NCBI RefSeq assembly: GCF_900107795.1
Contig: NZ_FNRL01000019.1
Span: forward strand, 59,401 to 123,400
DNA length: 64,000 nt
DNA from: Chitinophaga terrae (ex Kim and Jung 2007)
GTDB taxonomy: Bacteria > Bacteroidota > Bacteroidia > Chitinophagales > Chitinophagaceae
Direction of reading: 5' to 3'
Shown: piece after piece, positions 42,901 through 50,839 of the stretch
How positions within the stretch are numbered: the first letter of the stretch is position 1
How the letters are laid out: the number at the start of each line of letters is the position of its first letter
Notes under the pieces: model-generated
What the model was told of the DNA's origin: nothing
The model's input: only the letters and a program-made list of their open reading frames with translations
The model's database searches: none
Translations under genes and position numbers: made by a program

Positions 42901-43127
42901 CGCGTATCCGCCCGGTGATCATGACGGCTATGATGGCGGCGATCGGGTTGCTGCCGGCGGCAACCAGCGTAGGAATTGGTTCAGAAACCGCCCGGCCTTT
43001 AGCCAGGGTGGTGATAGGCGGGTTAATTACGGATACCTTCTTTAACCTGTTTATTTTTCCTATTGTTTTTTATTGGGCTTATCATAGCGTCACAAGAAGA
43101 GATAACGGCGACCCGGCGAAGGCATAA
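39993..43127 (+). CDS. CzcA-type HME-RND heavy-metal efflux transporter
   Basis: A 1044-residue RND pump with 12 expected TMs and two large periplasmic loops. The TM4 proton-relay motif is IDFGIIIDGAVVMMEG with Asp396, Asp402 and Glu409. The DFG...DGA form is usual for pumps of divalent cations (Zn, Co, Cd, Ni), while Cu/Ag pumps carry a different TM4 motif; that is family knowledge and the actual metal is not proven. Other signatures are GVDAFPDVTNTSVTI and RPLARVVIGGLITDT near the end. The operon order regulator-kinase-C-B-A is complete. Confidence 0.93.
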   Translation: MNKFIKKVLAFSLIHKYFIFFAAGVLAVAGYISFKQIGVDAFPDVTNTSVTIITQWPGRSAEEVEKFVTRPIEIAMNRAQKKTHIRSSSLFGLSVVKVIFDDDVNDTFARQQINNNIASANLPDGIDPEIEPPYGPTGEIYRYTLQSNQLSVQELKTLQDWVIERNLLAVPGVADIVSFGGEVKIYQVTINPDKAIQYDITAQEMFQALSKSNINVGGDVIVKNEQAYVVRGIGILNNVDEIKNIIVDHINGSPILVRDVAEVTVSSLPRLGQVGRDADYDAVEGIVVMRKGENPAVVIDALKEKIAELNSRVLPEDVKIKPFYNREDLIEYSTHTVLHNMIEGIIFVTVIVFLFMADWRTTIIVSIVIPLALLFAFICLRLKGMSANLLSMGAIDFGIIIDGAVVMMEGIFVVLDRKAHQVGMERFNKLSKLGMIRKACMENGKGIFFAKLIIITGLLPIFTFEKVEGKMFSPLAWTLGFALLGALILTFTLVPALASVMLRKNVREKHNPFLEFIQRTTLRIFNYCFRHRRLVFSLSMVALAIGLYCFKFLGTEFLPQLNEGAIYIRATGPLSTSLEESVKIANDIRKKLLTFPEVKQVLSQTGRPNDGTDATGFYNVEFHVDIYPEKQWKSRLSKARLIEKMNEKLEGIPGITLNFSQPIMDNVEEAVSGVKGSIVVKLFGDDFKLIEEKEEEIEKILKTVHGIEDLGILRNLGQPELRINLDQQKMALYGVTTEDANSVVEMAIGGKAVTRIYEGEKSFDLRIRYPENFRENESAIGNLSIPTLRGNKIPLKEIADIQYIVGPSMIYRDKHMRYGAIKFSVRGRDLGSTIAEAQHKVGKAITLPKGYNLEWAGDFENQERATKRLMQVVPISLLLIFLILFILFGKVKDALLVLNNVPFAIIGGIFSLMLTHTNFSISAGIGFIALFGICVQNGVILLSKFKTNMRTMTHNSNFSLSHAILDGVGARIRPVIMTAMMAAIGLLPAATSVGIGSETARPLARVVIGGLITDTFFNLFIFPIVFYWAYHSVTRRDNGDPAKA

Positions 43128-43137
43128 GACGGGTTGA

Positions 43138-43180
43138 ATAACAAAGGGCGGTTCTGCATGGCGGAGCCGCCCTTTGTTAT
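43138..43180. terminator. hairpin between convergent czcA-type and AI-2E genes
   Basis: A perfect 14-bp stem ATAACAAAGGGCGG (43138-43151) / CCGCCCTTTGTTAT (43167-43180) with a 15-base loop. It lies in the 54-bp gap between two convergent genes and can serve both. There is a T-run some 10 bases later on the plus strand. Confidence 0.75.
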
Positions 43181-43181
43181 G

Positions 43182-44312
43182 TCAGATCTTTTTTTCCTGG
43201 TTTTCATCGATCGGCGGTGGCGGTGGTGCGGCCACTACTTCTTTTTTGGAATAAACGCGGTGATGCGAATCCTCATCGCCCAGCAACAGCGCCCATGGCT
43301 GTACTTCAGGGATATTCACGCATATTATCTTGATAATGGCGATGATAGGAATAGCGAGGAACATGCCTGGAATGCCCCACAGCATATTTCCCAATACCAC
43401 GCCGATAATGGTGACAAGAGCGTTGATGCGTACTTTGGAACCAACTATGCTTGGGAATAAGATGTTGCTGTCGAGCAGGTGAACAAGAAATAAGGTGATG
43501 CCTGCCTGCAAAGCCTGTATAGGCGCGCCTGTAGCGAGGGTTACGAGGATGCTGAGTATGGCGGCTGTTAATATGCCTACATATGGAATGATATTGAAGA
43601 TAGCAGACATTACGCCCAGCAAAATAGCGTATTTAATTCCCAGGATCAGGAAGGTAACCGTGTTAAGTACCGCTACGATCACCATTTCAATGACCAATCC
43701 TCCCAGATAACTTTTGATCACACTCCGGGTGCTGGCAATTACGTTCAGGAGTTTCTCCCTGTGCTTCTCTTTAAAAATAGCCACCAGGAAAGCGACCAGC
43801 AGGCGGCGGTAGTAGAGGATGAAGAAAGCGTACAGGAACATGAATACGATAAAGATCAGCAGGGAAGATACAGATACGAATGTCTGGCTGATGAAGCTGG
43901 TGGCGGTTCCCAAAGTGCCCATCAGCGCTTTTTCAATGTAGCTTAGCTGGGTGCTGGAGTCCACATGAAAGTTCAGGTTCACCCATTCCTGGGTAGAGCT
44001 GAGAAATGCCAGAAGCTTTTGTTCGAGTTGGGGGAAATCCGAAATGAATGCGGCCATTTGGCGGCCCAGCAACAGGGCTACAAGGCTGATCCCTATGATA
44101 AAGAGCAATACGGCCAGGAAAGCGGCTATTCCCCTGGGAAGTTTCCATTTTTCCAGCCTGGATACTACCGGCAACAACATGATGGCTATCAGGGTCGCAA
44201 AGGTCATGGGAACAATGATACCGCTACCGGTGTGGGCAATATAAATAACAAGGATAATGGAGAAGAGGGTGAACGTGAGTCTTGCGTTAAAGGGGAGTTT
44301 AAGCTCATTCAT
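43182..44312 (-). CDS. AI-2E (TqsA/PerM) family membrane protein
   Basis: A 376-residue polytopic protein of the AI-2E transporter (UPF0118) family. Paired N-terminal TMs (TFTLFSIILVIYIAHTGSG), a soluble helical part (SDFPQLEQKLLAFL...) and the C-terminal block GVMSAIFNIIPYVGILTAAI, HLLDSNILFPSIVGSKVRIN and WGIPGMFLAIPIIAIIKI are typical. Family members include TqsA (AI-2 export) and Na+/H+ antiporters; the substrate is unknown here. The tail has a proline run (APPPPPIDENQEKKI). The start chosen is ATG 44312; an upstream ATG at 44366 adds 18 atypical residues. Confidence 0.85.
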   Translation of the reverse strand: MNELKLPFNARLTFTLFSIILVIYIAHTGSGIIVPMTFATLIAIMLLPVVSRLEKWKLPRGIAAFLAVLLFIIGISLVALLLGRQMAAFISDFPQLEQKLLAFLSSTQEWVNLNFHVDSSTQLSYIEKALMGTLGTATSFISQTFVSVSSLLIFIVFMFLYAFFILYYRRLLVAFLVAIFKEKHREKLLNVIASTRSVIKSYLGGLVIEMVIVAVLNTVTFLILGIKYAILLGVMSAIFNIIPYVGILTAAILSILVTLATGAPIQALQAGITLFLVHLLDSNILFPSIVGSKVRINALVTIIGVVLGNMLWGIPGMFLAIPIIAIIKIICVNIPEVQPWALLLGDEDSHHRVYSKKEVVAAPPPPPIDENQEKKI

Positions 44313-44588
44313 AGTGATTAGCACTTTTGTCAAAGATATTAAATCAATTTGGATCATGTTTCCCATTGGTAATGTATGAGAATAAAAAGCATGAAAAGAT
44401 GCTGTTTTCTGTTCCCGGGCAAGGGGGAGGCAACGGGAAAGCCGCGAGGAAACCCAACGTTAATTTAATTGTTTATAAGTTAATTGATTTATTAGTTTAT
44501 TTTTACATCTCATTAACTCTCGGGGCCGGCATCGTTTTGGAAAAAATTGATCGCCTGTCACCAAATAAAAATTGCAATGTAACGTTTA

Positions 44589-45500
44589 ATGTATACACGA
44601 TTCAGGACTAACCTCTTAAAATTAACTACTTTGAAATTCGCAAAATCAACCGGAATCCTTTTCCTTTTGATAGCAGTACCCATTCTCACATTTGCCCAGG
44701 ACTGGCATGTCGGGGCATTTGCTGGTATCAGTAATTACAGTGGAGATCTCACCGAGAAAAGGGTTGACTTTAAGTATACACGCCCGGCGCTTGGAATATT
44801 GGTAAGACGTGATATAAACCGGTACCTGACGGTAAGAGGGTCTTTTACCTGGGGAATAGTAGCGGGTGCAGATAGTACCAATTCATCGAAAGAACTGATA
44901 GCAAGAAACCTGAGTTTCAGGTCTAATGTTTTCGAAGGCGCGCTGATAGGAGAGTTCAATTTCCTGGATATAGACGAAAAAGGATTTACGCCATACATTT
45001 TCGCCGGTGTTGCCGGTTTTGGTTTTGACCCTATGGCTAAAGACCAGTCGGGAAACTGGGTACGTTTACGTCCGTTGGGAACGGAAGGACAGGGATTGCC
45101 GCAGTATCCTACCCGTTTGCCTTATGATCTCTTTTCGTTCTCTTTCCCCCTGGGAGCAGGTGTAAAGGCTATTTTAAGCGACGTATGGACCCTGGGCTTT
45201 GAAATTGGCGCCCGTCCTACGCTTACCGATTACCTGGATGATGTAAGCACCACGTATGTAGACCAGAACACTTTGCTGGCTTACAGGGGACAAAAGGCCG
45301 TGGATATGGCTTACAGGGGAGATGAAGTGAACAGCAAATTGGTTCCTCCTGGCACTTACCCGGCTGATGGAACCAGTCGCGGTACCGCTAAAAACAAAGA
45401 CTGGTATGTTTTCTCCGGCTTTACGATCACTTACCGCCTGGGTGGCGGAAGTGGATGGGGCAAGCAGAAAAACCTCCGCTGTCCTGTGTTCCGGCCTTAA
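44589..45500 (+). CDS. DUF6089 outer-membrane beta-barrel protein
   Basis: A 303-residue exported protein. A signal sequence (about 20-36, ending TFAQ) is preceded by a long basic N terminus. The body has alternating beta-strands: WHVGAFAGISNYSGDL, RDINRYLTVRGSFTWG, YIFAGVAGFGFDP, FSFPLGAGVKAIL. This matches DUF6089, a barrel family common in Bacteroidota. It ends in LRCPVF, as many members do. The function is unknown. A strong terminator follows 34 bases after the stop. Confidence 0.85.
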   Translation: MYTRFRTNLLKLTTLKFAKSTGILFLLIAVPILTFAQDWHVGAFAGISNYSGDLTEKRVDFKYTRPALGILVRRDINRYLTVRGSFTWGIVAGADSTNSSKELIARNLSFRSNVFEGALIGEFNFLDIDEKGFTPYIFAGVAGFGFDPMAKDQSGNWVRLRPLGTEGQGLPQYPTRLPYDLFSFSFPLGAGVKAILSDVWTLGFEIGARPTLTDYLDDVSTTYVDQNTLLAYRGQKAVDMAYRGDEVNSKLVPPGTYPADGTSRGTAKNKDWYVFSGFTITYRLGGGSGWGKQKNLRCPVFRP

Positions 45501-45533
45501 CAATTCATTTACAATAACATCTTATACTATATG

Positions 45534-45563
45534 AAATCCTGGTTGCGGAACCAGGATTTTTTT
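45534..45563 (+). terminator. Rho-independent terminator after DUF6089 gene
   Basis: Stem AAATCCTGGTT / AACCAGGATTT with loop GCGG, followed by a T-run. It lies 34 bases after the DUF6089 stop codon. Confidence 0.9.
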
Positions 45564-45726
45564 ATTGGCATAGTTGTTGAATTTATATGGTTAAACAGGT
45601 AATACAAACCGCCACCAACTTAGGGCGGATAAGTATCACAAATCGCGGAGAGAGTAATGAAACAACAGCCGCATTCAAAAAGTTGGTGTGCGTAAAACCT
45701 GTAATCTCAGACTTAAATTTTGTGCC

Positions 45727-46065
45727 ATGAAAGCGATATTATTGGCATCAGCAATCATCATAGCGGGAAGTTGCAGCCTGCACGCCCAACAAAGGCCGCC
45801 TGCACCTCCTTTACCGCCACCGCCTCCGGCGCCGGGTCATTTTCCGAAACCTCCGCTGCCGCCGCGGCCACCAAGGGCGCCTCGCCCACCAAAACCTCCG
45901 CATTTATCGCGACCTGCTCTACCACCACATCCGGCCAGGCCACATCATCGGAGAACTCATTACAAAAAACATCGTCCTCGTTACCAGCATAGATATACTT
46001 ATGTTGGATTGCCAGGAGCCGAATACACGAATTATGCTGCCAACGTATTATACAAAGTCGCATAA
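45727..46065 (+). CDS. small proline/histidine-rich exported protein
   Basis: A 112-residue protein. The signal peptide is residues 1-20 (ending SCSLHA), followed by a low-complexity Pro-rich region (about 21-75) grading into a His/Arg/Lys-rich stretch (HPARPHHRRTHYKK). The end YVGLPGAEYTNYAANVLYKVA looks structured. No family is recognised. Such proteins may bind metals or polyanions or act in the cell wall space; this is inference. The start is ATG 45727. It lies 57 bases before another small exported protein with a similar low-complexity style. Confidence 0.6.
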   Translation: MKAILLASAIIIAGSCSLHAQQRPPAPPLPPPPPAPGHFPKPPLPPRPPRAPRPPKPPHLSRPALPPHPARPHHRRTHYKKHRPRYQHRYTYVGLPGAEYTNYAANVLYKVA

Positions 46066-46122
46066 CTTCACACACCACAACTTTTATTGCCAACCAATCT
46101 TGAACTAAAAAACCAAATTAAC

Positions 46123-46449
46123 ATGAAAAAGGGGTTCTTAATGATGCTGCTAATGGGCGGTTTAGCTCTCACAGCTTCCGCACAGAGAGGTCATGGACGT
46201 GGCTGGGGCCGCGGACACGACAGATGCGACGATGATCGCGGCAGACGTGTAGTTTATTATGAAAGAGGATACCGGGATTGCCGCCCGCCTGCAAGAGTGG
46301 TTTACTACCCACGTCCGAGATATTATTACCCTGCTCCGGCAGTTGTAGCCGTACCAGTTCCTGTTCCGCCACCACCGCCAGTTCCGGTACATTACTACCC
46401 GTCCAGGCCCAGAGTGGTGTTCAATGCAGGGGTTACTATCGCCAACTAA
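46123..46449 (+). CDS. small Arg/Gly/Pro-rich exported protein
   Basis: A 108-residue protein. The signal peptide MKKGFLMMLLMGGLALTASA is followed by a Gly/His/Arg/Asp-rich region (QRGHGRGWGRGHDRCDDD), then a Tyr/Arg/Pro repeat-like part (RVVYYPRPRYYYPAPAVVAV, VPVPPPPPVPVHYYPSRP). No family is recognised. It ends with VVFNAGVTIAN. The start is ATG 46123. The pair with the gene before it looks like one transcript closed by the terminator at 46477. Confidence 0.6.
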   Translation: MKKGFLMMLLMGGLALTASAQRGHGRGWGRGHDRCDDDRGRRVVYYERGYRDCRPPARVVYYPRPRYYYPAPAVVAVPVPVPPPPPVPVHYYPSRPRVVFNAGVTIAN

Positions 46450-46476
46450 ACATCCACGAAACTTTATTAAAACACC

Positions 46477-46502
46477 AGGAGGTTGCAAAACCTCCTTTTT
46501 TA
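46477..46502 (+). terminator. Rho-independent terminator after small exported proteins
   Basis: Stem AGGAGGTT / AACCTCCT with loop TGCA, followed by seven T. It lies 27 bases after the stop of the Arg/Gly-rich protein gene. Confidence 0.92.
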
Positions 46503-46586
46503 TTGTATTTCCTGCCGTTCCAACCTATATCTTTTCTCCTCTCTGTAAATTCTATTACTTTTGTTGACTGGTAACAAGATTCAAAC

Positions 46587-48506
46587 ATGGCATATAAAAA
46601 TCTCAGGCATTTCATAGAAACGCTGGAACAGGCAGGAGAACTGGTTCGCATCAAAACATACGTGGACCCGAAACTGGAAATCGCTGAAATTACAGATAGG
46701 ATAAGCAAATCGCCCGACGGAGGTAAAGCATTGCTTTTTGAGAACACAGGAACCGATTTTCCTGTTCTGATCAACTCCATGGGCAGTTACCGCCGTATGT
46801 GCCTGGCCCTGGGCGTCCGGGAACTGGACGATATTGCCGGTGAAATTGAAGCGCTCTTTAAAATGCTCTCTAAACCCAAAGAGAGCATCCTCGATAAACT
46901 GTCGATGCTGCCTAAATTAGGCCAGTTTGCTTCCTGGATGCCTAAAGTAACAGGCGGCAAAGGAGCCTGCCAGGAAGTGGTGATGACCAATCCCGATCTC
47001 ACAAAGCTGCCGGTACTCACCTGCTGGCCTAAAGACGGAGGTCCGTTCATTACGCTCCCTGTCATCCATACCAAAGATCCCCTCACCGGCACAAGGAACG
47101 TAGGCATGTACCGGATGCAGGTATTCGAAAAAGATATGACCGGGATGCACTGGCATAAACATAAAGTTTCTGCCAAGCATTTTTCTGAATACAAAAAGCT
47201 GAATAAAAAAATGCCGGTAGCCGTTGTTTTAGGCGGCGACCCGGTTTACACTTACTCCGCAACCGCCCCGCTTCCTGAAAACGTGGACGAATACATGCTC
47301 GCAGGCTTCCTGCGCAAAAAGAAAGTTGAACTGGTGAAATGTATCACCCAACCGGAAATTGAAGTGCCGGCAGATGCAGATTTTGTTATAGAAGGATATG
47401 TAGACCCGGTGGAAGACCTTATCTGGGAAGGACCATTCGGTGATCATACAGGGTATTACAGCCTGGCCGACTGGTACCCGCGCTTCCACGTAACTGCTAT
47501 CACCCACCGTAAAGACGCCGTTTACCCGTCTACTATCGTGGGTATCCCGCCGCAGGAAGATGCGTGGATCGGAAAAGCTACAGAAAGGATCTTCCTGGCG
47601 CCAATAAAAATGACCCTGGTGCCTGAAATAGTGGATATGGAAATGCCGGTGGAAGGCGTATTCCATAACCTGGTGATTTCGCAGATCAGGAAAGATTATC
47701 CCGGCCAGGCGCAGAAGGTAATGAACGCCATGTGGGGCGCCGGCCAGATGATGTTCAATAAGATACTGGTAGTGACAGACGATGGAGTGAAGATCAACAA
47801 CTACCTGCAGCTCGCCCAATACGTATTCAAAAACCTCAACCCGGCAACAGATATTTACCTGAGCCAGGGGCCTATGGACGTGCTGGATCACTCCTGTTCC
47901 AAAATGGGCTTCGGAGGGAAGATGTGCATAGATGGTACCCGCAAATATGAAGAGGAACTGGATACAGTGTTCCAATCCGTTCCTTCTCCTGCAACCCTGG
48001 ATACCGCAGCTATCATGCAGCAGTTCCCGGAAATTAAAGGAATAAACGCCAGACTGCTGCAGCAGGATATTTCCTGCATCCTGGTAGCAGTAGAGAAGAA
48101 CAGGCCTTTTCATATCAGGGAACTGAACGAACAGCTATACACGCTGCCGGCAGTGGCAGGAGTGAAAATGATCCTGTATGTAGAGCATACCGTAGACGTA
48201 AACGACCTGGCATCTGCGCTTTGGCGTTTCTGCAATAACCTTGATCCGAAACGCGACAGCTTTGTCGTTCGCCAGCCCACCAGCGAAGGGAAATACCTCG
48301 GCGGAATTGGAATGGACGGTACCCTGAAGAACAAGGTATTGGATAACTTCGAAAGGGACTGGCCTAATATCATCGTCGCAGCCGACGATACAATTAAAAA
48401 GGTAGATGAAAAATGGTCTGCTTTAGGCCTGGGTGAATTCTTACCTTCACCTTCACTGAAATACAAACACCAGATCTATGGAGAAGAAGCGGTGGTTCAA
48501 CAGTAG
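46587..48506 (+). CDS. UbiD-family decarboxylase (menaquinone-type)
   Basis: A 639-residue UbiD-like protein, longer than the ~490-residue E. coli UbiD as in other Bacteroidota members. Seen are the N-terminal LRHFIETLEQAGELVRI, ITDRISKSPDGGKALLFEN, prenyl-FMN/metal site region NVGMYRMQVFEKDMTGMHWHKH, EGPFGDHTGYYSLADWYP and the helix IVGIPPQEDAWIGKATERIF. UbiD enzymes use prenylated FMN to decarboxylate aromatic acids; in Bacteroidota a menaquinone-pathway role is usually proposed. No ubiX is adjacent. The next gene begins within its last 29 bases. Confidence 0.88.
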   Translation: MAYKNLRHFIETLEQAGELVRIKTYVDPKLEIAEITDRISKSPDGGKALLFENTGTDFPVLINSMGSYRRMCLALGVRELDDIAGEIEALFKMLSKPKESILDKLSMLPKLGQFASWMPKVTGGKGACQEVVMTNPDLTKLPVLTCWPKDGGPFITLPVIHTKDPLTGTRNVGMYRMQVFEKDMTGMHWHKHKVSAKHFSEYKKLNKKMPVAVVLGGDPVYTYSATAPLPENVDEYMLAGFLRKKKVELVKCITQPEIEVPADADFVIEGYVDPVEDLIWEGPFGDHTGYYSLADWYPRFHVTAITHRKDAVYPSTIVGIPPQEDAWIGKATERIFLAPIKMTLVPEIVDMEMPVEGVFHNLVISQIRKDYPGQAQKVMNAMWGAGQMMFNKILVVTDDGVKINNYLQLAQYVFKNLNPATDIYLSQGPMDVLDHSCSKMGFGGKMCIDGTRKYEEELDTVFQSVPSPATLDTAAIMQQFPEIKGINARLLQQDISCILVAVEKNRPFHIRELNEQLYTLPAVAGVKMILYVEHTVDVNDLASALWRFCNNLDPKRDSFVVRQPTSEGKYLGGIGMDGTLKNKVLDNFERDWPNIIVAADDTIKKVDEKWSALGLGEFLPSPSLKYKHQIYGEEAVVQQ

Positions 48507-48966
48507 CCTGGTGCTATTGTTACTTTCATTAAGTTACAGCCTGCCCGCCTATAGCCAGGCCAGGGCTGCCGACGCCTATATGCTGAATAAGCTTAACGGC
48601 ACATGGGTGATGTCTACCCGCCGCAGCACTATCATCGAAACCTGGACGCAGCAAAACGACTCTACCTGGACAGGCAAAACCTGGCGGGTAGTAAAAAATG
48701 ACAGTACCCTACAACAATCCGTAATGCTGGTTAAAAGAGGTGAAGAACTCTTTTTTATACCTGAATACGAAGGAGATCCCGGTCATCCCGCCAGGCTTAA
48801 ACTGCGCGTACTGAAGCCGATCGGCTTCGTGGCTGAAGACCTGGCCAACGACTTCCCCAAGAAGATCACTTACCGGTTCAAAGACGACCGCCACCTGGAC
48901 GCCAGGGTGGAAGGCGCGCGGGACGGCACTATCCAGGAGTACATCTTCAACTACCAAAAACAGTAG
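48478..48966 (+). CDS. DUF6265 family exported protein
   Basis: A 162-residue protein. The signal peptide is at about 6-26 (ending PAYSQA). The pattern LNGTWVMSTRRSTIIETWTQ, DSTWTGKTWRV, FVAEDLANDFPKKITYRFK and LDARVEGARDGT fits DUF6265, a lipocalin-like calycin-type small family in Bacteroidota. The function is unknown. The start overlaps the 3' end of the UbiD gene by 29 bases in another frame, which suggests coupling. The TAG stop is followed directly by palindromic repeat copy B. Confidence 0.72.
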   Translation: MEKKRWFNSSLVLLLLSLSYSLPAYSQARAADAYMLNKLNGTWVMSTRRSTIIETWTQQNDSTWTGKTWRVVKNDSTLQQSVMLVKRGEELFFIPEYEGDPGHPARLKLRVLKPIGFVAEDLANDFPKKITYRFKDDRHLDARVEGARDGTIQEYIFNYQKQ

Positions 48967-49141
48967 TTTCACGCAAAGGGGCAAAGGAGCAAAGAAGCAT
49001 AAGATATTTTTTTAAGAATAAAAAGAAAGCAAAGGGAGCGGAGATTATGTTATCATACAATCTCCGCTCCCTTTGCTTTCTTAAAATTCGCTTCAGTCAA
49101 AATTCCTTTGCTTCTTTGCTCCTTTGCCCCTTTGCGTGAAA
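48967..49141. repeat. long palindromic repeat copy B
   Basis: The left arm starts TTTCACGCAAAGGGGC right after a TAG stop, and the right arm ends CCCCTTTGCGTGAAA at 49141. An inner stem pairs AAGCAAAGGGAGCGGAGATT with AATCTCCGCTCCCTTTGCTT around TATGTTATCATAC. It fills the gap between the DUF6265 gene and the convergent prfC gene, leaving 12 bases to the prfC stop. Confidence 0.92.
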
Positions 49142-49153
49142 CTCCCCGTGGAA

Positions 49154-50737
49154 CTATTTATGGATCTCGGACGAGAAGTTAAATTGGATGTCCGGGTTGT
49201 TGGTGCGCTCGGTGTTCAGGTACCATTCTGATTGGGCGAGGTAAACCAGGTGTCCGTCCTTATCTTCTACGATGTTGGATGATTTGAAACGGATAAAGTC
49301 TTCTATCTTATTCTTCGGCCCTGTTAACCAGCAGGCTTTATAGAATGGAAGGGTATTGAACTGGCAGGCAGCCCCGTATTCCTGTAAAAGGCGGTATTGA
49401 ATTACCTCGAACTGGAGATCTCCCACACAACCAATGATCTTCCTGTTGCCGCCGTGTTGCGTGAACAACTGCGCAACGCCTTCATCTGTGAGCTGGCGGA
49501 TTCCTTTTTCAAGCTGCTTGGTTTTCATCGGGTCTTTGTTCACCAGCTCCTTGAACAGTTCAGGAGAGAAGCTTGGAATCCCTGTGAAGTAGAAGTTTTC
49601 GCCCTCTGTAAGGGTGTCGCCGATTTTGAAGTTGCCGGTATCGAACAGGCCGACTACGTCGCCAGGGAAGGCGTCGTCAACCACGTTCTTTTCACGGGCA
49701 AGGAAGCTGTAAGGATTGCTGAAACGCACGTCCTTATCCAGCCTTACGTGGTGATAGAATTTATTACGTTCGAATTTTCCTGAGCAAACGCGAAGGAATG
49801 CAATACGGTCGCGGTGCCGTGGATCCAGGTTTGCGTGTATCTTGAAGATGAAGCCGCTGAATTTGTCTTCATGCACATCGATCTCTCTGGTGGAAGCGGT
49901 GCGGTTGCGCGGGTTAGGCGCAATTTCCACGAAGGTATCCAACAGGTCTTTTACCCCGAAGTTGTTGACGGCGCTGCCGAAGAAAACCGGCGCCAGTTTG
50001 CCCTGCAGGTATTCTTCCTTGTCGAAAGTATCATAAACGCCTTCTATCAGTTCCACGTCGCCACGCAGCTGGGCTGCATCCTTTTCGTTGAAATGTTCAT
50101 CTATATAGCTGCTACTGAGATCTTCCAACGGCACAACGTCTTCATCTGTCGCTTTCTTATTGGGCTGGAATGCTACCAGGCTTTTATCATACAGGTTGTA
50201 TACGCCTTTAAAATCGCTCCCCATATTGATAGGCCAGCTAAGCGGGCGTACCCTGATATTCAGTTTTTCTTCCAGCTCATCCAGCAGGTCGAACGGATTT
50301 TTACCATCCCGGTCCATTTTATTAACGAAGATGATCACCGGGGTATCGCGCATGCGGCATACTTCCATCAATCTTTCCGTTTGTTCTTCTACCCCTTTCA
50401 CACAGTCGATCACCAGTACCACGCTGTCAACAGCCGTGAGGGTGCGGTAGGTATCTTCCGCAAAGTCTTTGTGGCCCGGGGTATCCAGGAGGTTAACAAG
50501 GATATCGCGATATTCGAAGGTCATCACGGAAGTGGCTACGGAGATACCTCTTTGCCTTTCTATTTCCATGAAGTCGGAAGTGGTGTGCTTCTTGATCTTG
50601 TTGGATTTTACGGCGCCGGCAGTCTGAATAGCGCCTCCGAACAGGAGGAATTTCTCCGTCAGCGTGGTTTTACCGGCATCCGGGTGGGCGATAATAGCAA
50701 AGGATTTTCTCTTATTGATTTCGTTAGCGTACTTCAT
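49154..50737 (-). CDS. prfC: peptide chain release factor 3
   Basis: A 527-residue translational GTPase. G1 is AHPDAGKTTLTEKFLL, G2 lies around RGISVATSVMTF, G3 is DTPGHKDFAEDTYR and G4 is NKMDRDG. The C-terminal region has FGSAVNNFGVKDLLD, typical of RF3. RF3 recycles RF1/RF2 from the ribosome after termination. It is a single-gene unit; the divergent permease gene starts 102 bases away. Confidence 0.95.
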   Translation of the reverse strand: MKYANEINKRKSFAIIAHPDAGKTTLTEKFLLFGGAIQTAGAVKSNKIKKHTTSDFMEIERQRGISVATSVMTFEYRDILVNLLDTPGHKDFAEDTYRTLTAVDSVVLVIDCVKGVEEQTERLMEVCRMRDTPVIIFVNKMDRDGKNPFDLLDELEEKLNIRVRPLSWPINMGSDFKGVYNLYDKSLVAFQPNKKATDEDVVPLEDLSSSYIDEHFNEKDAAQLRGDVELIEGVYDTFDKEEYLQGKLAPVFFGSAVNNFGVKDLLDTFVEIAPNPRNRTASTREIDVHEDKFSGFIFKIHANLDPRHRDRIAFLRVCSGKFERNKFYHHVRLDKDVRFSNPYSFLAREKNVVDDAFPGDVVGLFDTGNFKIGDTLTEGENFYFTGIPSFSPELFKELVNKDPMKTKQLEKGIRQLTDEGVAQLFTQHGGNRKIIGCVGDLQFEVIQYRLLQEYGAACQFNTLPFYKACWLTGPKNKIEDFIRFKSSNIVEDKDGHLVYLAQSEWYLNTERTNNPDIQFNFSSEIHK

Positions 50738-50839
50738 ATATATCCAAAAAATGGCTGCAAAGGTAACTAATTTTTTTGTGAGGCTTAATTTAGTGTTTGC
50801 CGGTGTTGCCAGTGTGCATAAATCCGTTAAATTTGAAAT

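Noticed and set aside
47229..48113. 294-codon frame opposite the UbiD gene
   Set aside because: Antisense shadow with no recognisable domain; the UbiD frame is well supported.
49814..50770. 318-codon open frame on the strand opposite prfC
   Set aside because: It is wholly antisense to a clear RF3 gene and shows no family motifs; it follows from codon bias of prfC.
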